This document shows positions 57,741 to 64,000 of a stretch of DNA of 64,000 bases, in pieces. Position 1 is the stretch's first letter, and each line of letters opens with the position of its first letter. This DNA is from Cryptomeria japonica (lineage: Eukaryota > Streptophyta > Pinopsida > Cupressales > Cupressaceae): contig NC_081407.1 in NCBI RefSeq assembly GCF_030272615.1, positions 377,690,132 to 377,754,131 on the forward strand, given 5' to 3'. The translations under genes and the position numbers were made by a program. Under the pieces are notes generated by a model. That model was not told the origin of the DNA and ran no database searches. It saw only the letters and a list, made by a program, of their open reading frames with translations.

Positions 57741-59510
57741 GATGATTTAAAGGATGGAGGAGAGGGAAATGGTGATAGTGGCAAGGTATTTCATGCAACT
57801 TGTTGCCTCTTGTACAATGGGTTTATGGTCTGGCAGTGGATCTTGCTTGTTTTATACTTCCTCCCTTCCTTTTGGGTTTTGTAGCCGCATATTTTGTGGT
57901 TGCCCCTGTCTTGAATCTCGTTTACTCAAACCCTTCTTTTTCCTTTTTCTAAGACTATAGGATTCCCTTCGTTTGTTCGGTAGGTGAGCCATTAGTGGTG
58001 GTCGAATTCGTCTTCTACGCTTTGTTCCATTTTGGGGGGGTTGTTGGGTGTTACACCATTATTGGTGGCCTTGCCCTCTTTGCTATTTTTTGTGTTATTG
58101 TTGGCTAAGGTTTTGTTGTTACCTTTGGCTCTATGTCCCTTCACTTCCCCCCATGTTTTTATCTTTTTCGGGTGGTATTTTTGTGGCTTATGTATTTCTC
58201 TTGGCCTTGTAGTGTTTATGTGGTGATCTTTCATCTATTGATGCTTTTGGTGTGCTCCTATGGGGTTGGATTGGTGATGGGAGAATTTGTGTTGGTGGTG
58301 GGCCCTTCTTTTTGGTCACCTTCATACATTCTTTGAGTTTTTTAGGTGTGGACTCTCCTATTTTGTTTTGTTGGTCATATAGAGAGGGGCTTGTCTTATG
58401 AACATGGATTTGTCCTTTATTTCCATGGGCATCTTGGTTGGGATAGTCTTGCCTTCCATTCAAAGAGGCTGGATTTTTTGTGTCCCTTCTTCCAGGCCAA
58501 GGGTTTTGAAGGTGCTTCATTTTCTGTTCCTTTGAGTGACCTTATAGAGGTAGGTCTTGAAGATATAGTGTTTAGTGATGATCCTCTTATTGGGTGTGTT
58601 TGTGGATTTTAAGTGTTATTTAGGATGAAGTTTCTCTTCTAAGTGGTTATTCTTCTTGTGCTAAAGTGGGAAGACTTGGTGTTGGTGTTGAGGGTTGGTT
58701 ACGTTGGGGGTGTTTAACCGAACAAGGCTCGTTATGCTACGTGCCTACTTTGGTGTTGGGTTCCTATTATTATTGGAGGACACTGTCATTATTAAGGATA
58801 TTTTCTTCTACCCCTCGCTCCCCCTTTGATGTGTGGTTCCTCACTGGGTTAATGCCTATTGGAAAGAGTTTGAAAGGTACTTCATTTTTTTCCTCCGAGT
58901 TCAACCCTATGGAGGTGAATTTTGAAGTTACAATATTTAGTTACGCTCACCTTGATATGCGTGTTTGGTGATTTTTATGTGTTCAAGATGGTCTTTCTCT
59001 TCGTAGTGGTTTCTCTCCTTGTGCCAAAGTGTTTATGTTCTTAGTGGTCTTTCATGTGTGGTGCCTTGTTGGGTTCATGCCTATGAGACCTCTCTTTCTA
59101 CATAGGATTGGGGTCATTTTATTTCTAGATTATTTCTAAGGGAATTTTCCCCTATGTCTCTCCTTTCTAGGATGTTATTCCCTAATGTTCTTATTGACAG
59201 TTGACCTATGGTTGGTTTGTTTCCAACTCATAAGAGGTTGTTAACAATATGGTTCAGGGCGCATTCCTAAACTAATATATTCTGATTATATGGTCTTGTG
59301 GGTTTAGGACTATGGTTCCTTCCAGTTATCGCTTGGGTCAAAATTCTCTCTTCGAAAAAGGGTCTACCCTTTTTGGTGTTGTTTGGGTTGTCTCACTGCT
59401 TGTGAACTCTTTGCTTTTTCATGCCTCTAGGGTGACTTATTCTAGTATGATCCTATCTTAATTTTTATTTTGTTATGGTATATGGGCCTATCCCACTTTT
59501 TAAAATCAAA
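57740..59510 (+). repeat. Long repeat R, plus-strand member, copy C
   Basis: Counterpart of 24,330-26,240, slightly shorter through a gap near 59,040. Its frames (for example VGVEGWLRWGCLTEQGSLCY, 58,680) mirror the minus-strand member at 63,310-64,000. No conserved protein. Confidence 0.6.
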
Positions 59511-61628
59511 ACATCGATGAGATGTATTTGTAGATTTAAAAAATAAAAAAATACAAGCAAATACTACTATATTAATTTAAAATATAAACATTATAATACA
59601 AAAGTTAAAATGAAACCAGTCATGCCCAGAGAGGAGAGAACATACTACAGGAAGGGAAACCACAGAGATCCTTGTCAACATGTAGACCAAACCTAACGAG
59701 CTAGTAAGCTACAAAATGATTCTAAAAAATGGAAATGACAAAGACCATGGACCAATATGCTATATCTATCTAGAATATAATAATCTATTAAACATAAAAA
59801 TATGTAGACCAAAGGCTATAATACCCCTAATAAACATAGATAAACACAACCCCAATTTTTCATAGAGAGAGGAACTAGAAAGATTTTGTATCCAAAAGAC
59901 ATTTTACTTAGAAAAATACTTGAAACCAAGCTAACAAAAGGGCCCCTAGCTAGCTCTAAGGATTGTTTTCCCCCACTCCTTTGCCATCTACTTTGTCCCC
60001 CTAAGACTACTTGTCACTAAACTTGAAATGCATAAAGAAATCGTTGGAGTCCTTTCTGAATCTTTCCTTAAGATGTGCATTCCAAATATTTCAATGAATC
60101 GATTGGTGTAGAATAAGGCATTGGGGTGTATAAAAGAGTTATTAAAAAAGGGTGGCCTTTGATGGATAAATGATCTCCTAAAATCCCTATTTTTCCCTAA
60201 AAAAATTTGCACTTGTTCGATTCAAGGCTAATCTTCATGGTATTATACAACTTCGTATACTAGGGTTTCTTATTCAAGTTTTTCCTAAAACAATTTCCAC
60301 CAAATTGACCCTTGTCGTAGAATAAATCATACTTTTTGTAGCCTTTTCAAAATTATCAACAAAAAAAAGAAGCAATTGAGACAACAAATGCAACAAAGAA
60401 CCATAATTTTATAGTACATCAAATGTATTTGAGAGAAATAAAGATACCACTTGAGAAGGGTAAATATTCCATAGGGCCTTAGGGAAAATTACTTCTTCTA
60501 TAATAATAGTGATAATTGCTCTTTATATTGTTATCAAATTCCATGAGAAGACTCATTTCATGTACTTTGGAGTGAAGGCCCCTATGGTTGTAAACTCCTA
60601 AACAATGAAGGAAACATAAATTATCAGGTTAAGAGGATTATATTACATGGTTCACAGTGAAAGGAAGCACTAAATGTAAGCAATAAGATGAAGCTAACAT
60701 TGGCAACCTTTGATTCTTGAGAACCCCACATCTATACATTTGCAGATTCCTTAGAAATTATTTGGTTGAAAAACTTAAACTGCATTTGAAGAAGGAAACA
60801 ACATTTTCAAAACAAAGGACGAAGAAAAGAATGGCCACCTACTTTCCTCAAAAACATCACCTCTCTACATCCACACAATCCTTGATATGTGATGGTATGA
60901 GAGGAATATACTTTTGCACAAGAGAGGAATATGAGCTATTTAGTAAAGATAGAGAAAGTGCTTTGATATCCTTGTTAAGGTCCCAATTTTAGTAGATCCC
61001 ATGATATGATATCCTTCCCAACACCTTCACAAGGATTAAGAGAATGACATAAGATGGGCAGAAGTTGTTGAGCGATATACGTGGCCTTTGATATGACAAA
61101 GCCACTAGTTGAGGACCATCAGTTCTAGGTAAAAATCATTAAGTTAACATTTAAGGAGATATTGGGATCCTTACTACATGCCACATCTAACACATAGCTT
61201 TGATACTTTAACTTTGCATCATCATTACCAAGCATTGTTCCTAAGGATGACAACTTGCAAAGGAGAAAACTTGTTAGAAAGACGGATCAATGAGATATAG
61301 CTAAATCTATTGGTTCCAAGGGTTAATCTTTGTAAATCTATTTCTTATTATGCCTAATTTCCCCTTTCACAATCCTACAATCTTTTTTATCTAATGCATA
61401 AACATTATCGTTAGCTTATCTAAAATAATATTTTATACTGAAATCTTCAATCCTCTGCAAGAGTTGCCACATGTCTTGAAGAACATACCTAATTTCTTCA
61501 TAGGATAGCTTATATATCCCCTTCTTGTGTATCCTTTATGTCTTGCAATAATTTTTTTCTCCATTCCTTTCATCTCCCAAGCCTCCAAGCACTTAAATGG
61601 ATTTGTATTTATAATTCAATAAACCTTG

Positions 61629-61734
<106 letters not shown>

Positions 61735-62358
61735 TCCTCACTTCCTGTTATATGCTTTTGAGATTGAGTGCGTTATTGGGATAAGAGCAACAAATGTGCA
61801 ACAAATATAAATTAAAATAAATAAGATATGAATATGCCTTTTAAATGCAGTATCTTATTGCGATTAGAGGAGCCAACCTGGAAAAAATATGGAGTAAATA
61901 TAGATTAAAATAAAAATTAGCATAGCTATCTTTAATGTATTAGGGTGGAGATCTATTACTTAGTGCTTTTTCTCTCAAGAATGATCCTATTAAATTTAAT
62001 TTCAAAACTAAAAGTTTGAGATGAGCATCATTAAATTTTATATGGAAAATATGTTTCCTTAAAAGTTTAAAATACTATATATTGACCTCAAATCTATGAC
62101 AGAAAAATGAAACATTCAATCATTGAAATTGTTTGAATTATATATACGTCTATTTAAAAAATATTATAGATATCAATTTAATTTTTACTTCAAATTTTTA
62201 TTTTATTTTTAAATTGTGTTATTTACTAGATGCATAAATACATCAATTTTATGTGATACTTATTTTGAAATATAATGTTTATTATTAATATTAATATTCG
62301 TAATTATGTCATTACTCTCCATCCTTTGTTGTAATTGTATATATTTCTTTAATGTTTT

Positions 62359-62518
62359 CTACTACCTTAAATATCTAAATACATCTATCTAAAATACGCC
62401 AAGAGATATTAATCTCAAGGCACCTATTATAAATTTTTATTGATAATTGATAGGTGCCACAAGACTGATACCTCTTGACATATTTTAGATAGATGTATTA
62501 AGATATCTAGGCTAGTAG
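62359..62518. repeat. Foldback (MITE-like) inverted repeat, copy C
   Basis: Same hairpin as 3,801-3,960 with one or two base changes; arms of about 70 bases and a short A/T-rich loop. Confidence 0.65.
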
Positions 62519-62734
62519 CATCCATAGTGCAACATGTAAAGTATTAATTTATCACCTTTTTTATTTAAATAAAAAATTAATTACGTTTTACAAATCATGA
62601 TGCATATCATATTCATTCAAATGTACACTAGGACTTCATTATTGATGAGACATTTCATCTTTTAAACCAAAAATTTAATCTTAATTATTAACTATTCCTT
62701 GATCCCTTCTATTTTGTGTTATTTCCAATTGTCT

Positions 62735-63004
62735 TCATCTTCTTAGTGGAGATGTTAGTTCCTCTCGTGAATTATTATTTTCTATATGATTTTGAGAATC
62801 AACATCCATTATATTTTGAATTCTATAATTTGGTATTTGTAGCACACTATTTATTGTAATGGAATTCATCCCTTCAAAACTAACCTCAACATTCCCATTA
62901 GATTGATGGTGAATTTGGACGTACTTATGATTGCACACTTGTATTTGTTGTCTTTCTATCTCATTAAATTGGTTAGAATTTGTCATTATTTTCATTCTTC
63001 TCAA
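62735..63004 (-). pseudogene. Short conserved ORF of the duplication, copy C
   Basis: About 89 codons, differing from copy A at two residues (Tyr to Cys, Asp to Tyr), opening at TTG. Function unknown; see the copy A entry for the surrounding charged, stop-riddled frames. Confidence 0.35.
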
Positions 63005-63309
63005 TATATATTTTCCATCCTCGGGTGTTCATATAAGATGTGTTATAATCTTATTTGCATGCTATCTCATTTTCACTTCAATCTCTTCCACTATTAGATT
63101 TTCCCTACATTTAACACTTCTTTCTCTATCATTTTAGTTTCAGCGATTCATTTCTTCTTGTTTTTATGCATCAATTATTTGTTCACATCATTCTCTCATA
63201 TAATTTTGAGCATATTCTTTCTCTTATTATTATTTATTCTCTTTAGTTGTAAGACTTCTTACTTCCTCTTTTTGTGCATTTGCCATTTGTTCACATCATT
63301 TTTATTAAA

Positions 63310-64000
63310 AAAGAAGGACATTCCTATACCTTAATAGAAAAGAAAAAATAGGATAGGCTTGCACCAGAACAAGCTTCCACAAAGGCATGTAGAGAGAAGA
63401 GCTCACAAGTAGTGAGATGATCTAGAAAACACTAAAAAAACAAAACCCCATTTTAAAAAGAGGCTTTTGATTGGAGTTGTAACAGATGGGAATCGAAGTC
63501 CCAAGAAAATGAGACTACCTAATCAAAATAGAGGGGTTTAGGAACACCTCGAACCATTATTTTGACAACCTCCCTTAGGCTAGGATCAAACCAACCAAGG
63601 GGACAAACAATAACCAACAAATTTTACAAGGCTTTCGGCAACCTATTGCCAACATGGCTATCAAATAAACCAACTAGGGCCACCTCCATAGGCCAACTAT
63701 AAATAAAAATAATGGGGAATAGAGTCCCAATGAAGTAAAACATAGGGGAAGGGCTCCAAACAAAGGACCATATAAAAAATGATCCCAACACTTGCAAAGA
63801 AGGAGAGGTCCCATAAGCAACAACCCAACAAGGAACAACAAACAAAAATGGTAGCGAGGGGCTAAATAAAATATCCTCAAGAAGGATAGCATCCTCCAAC
63901 AATAGGAAGAAGATAAAACCAAAGCAGACACATAGCAAATAGAGTCGTCTTTGGTTAAACGCTTGCACGGTAACCTTCCCACAATACCTATCCAAAGTTC
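63310..64000 (-). repeat. Long repeat R, minus-strand member, copy C (cut by window edge)
   Basis: Counterpart of 4,770-5,450, nearly identical. Continues past the window. Confidence 0.65.

Overview
The window looks like non-genic nuclear DNA from a large, repeat-rich plant genome. It is strongly AT-rich and has no operon structure. Its recognisable coding sequence is plant-type: F-box, pentatricopeptide repeat (PPR), plant LINE (APE endonuclease, RT, zf-RVT) and Ty1-copia gag. Almost all of it is broken. A gymnosperm-like genome is plausible from the density of old, nested retroelements, but the sequence alone does not prove this. I found no convincing intact host gene; the longest intact ORF is a copia gag of about 312 residues.

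Layout. A segmental duplication appears three times in the same orientation: copy A (1 to about 5,640, cut by the left edge), copy B (about 20,941-30,350) and copy C (about 54,031-64,000, cut by the right edge). Each copy carries a minus-strand F-box pseudogene with an unusual GGI(H/N)-type tandem-repeat insert (the repeat lies outside the window in A). Each also has an inverted pair of a related long repeat ('R') and a short conserved minus-strand ORF. By eye A and C are much closer to each other than to B. Between A and B lie two large TA/CA/TG microsatellites, a possible orphan exon, a 1.23-kb non-LTR retroposon with a 16-bp target-site duplication, an SPK-repeat ORF, a minus-strand copia LTR/PBS/gag fragment, a PPR fragment, a 5S-rRNA-derived segment, a LINE ORF1 remnant and a possible CACTA-type terminus that abuts the left edge of copy B.

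Between B and C lie a decayed LINE EN/RT remnant (about 30,540-31,720) and a PPR fragment (33,840-34,125). Next is a copia-like element (about 34,130-38,300) whose single reading frame runs gag, then protease, then an unfamiliar acidic region in place of integrase and RT. A 4,201-bp LTR-like element with a perfect 5-bp target-site duplication (38,349-42,549) follows, probably a solo gypsy LTR. After it come three 35-nt hairpins, a second PPR fragment that continues the first, and a second duplication family (D1/D2) flanking a nearly full-length but dead LINE (45,767-50,815).

How it fits together. These pieces do not form a pathway. The window records successive insertions, segmental duplications and C-to-T decay. 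The items most worth follow-up are the chimeric copia-like frame, the F-box family with its expanding 14-residue repeat, the probably split PPR gene, and the hairpin structures (43.0-43.2 kb, 45.8 kb, 3.8 kb).
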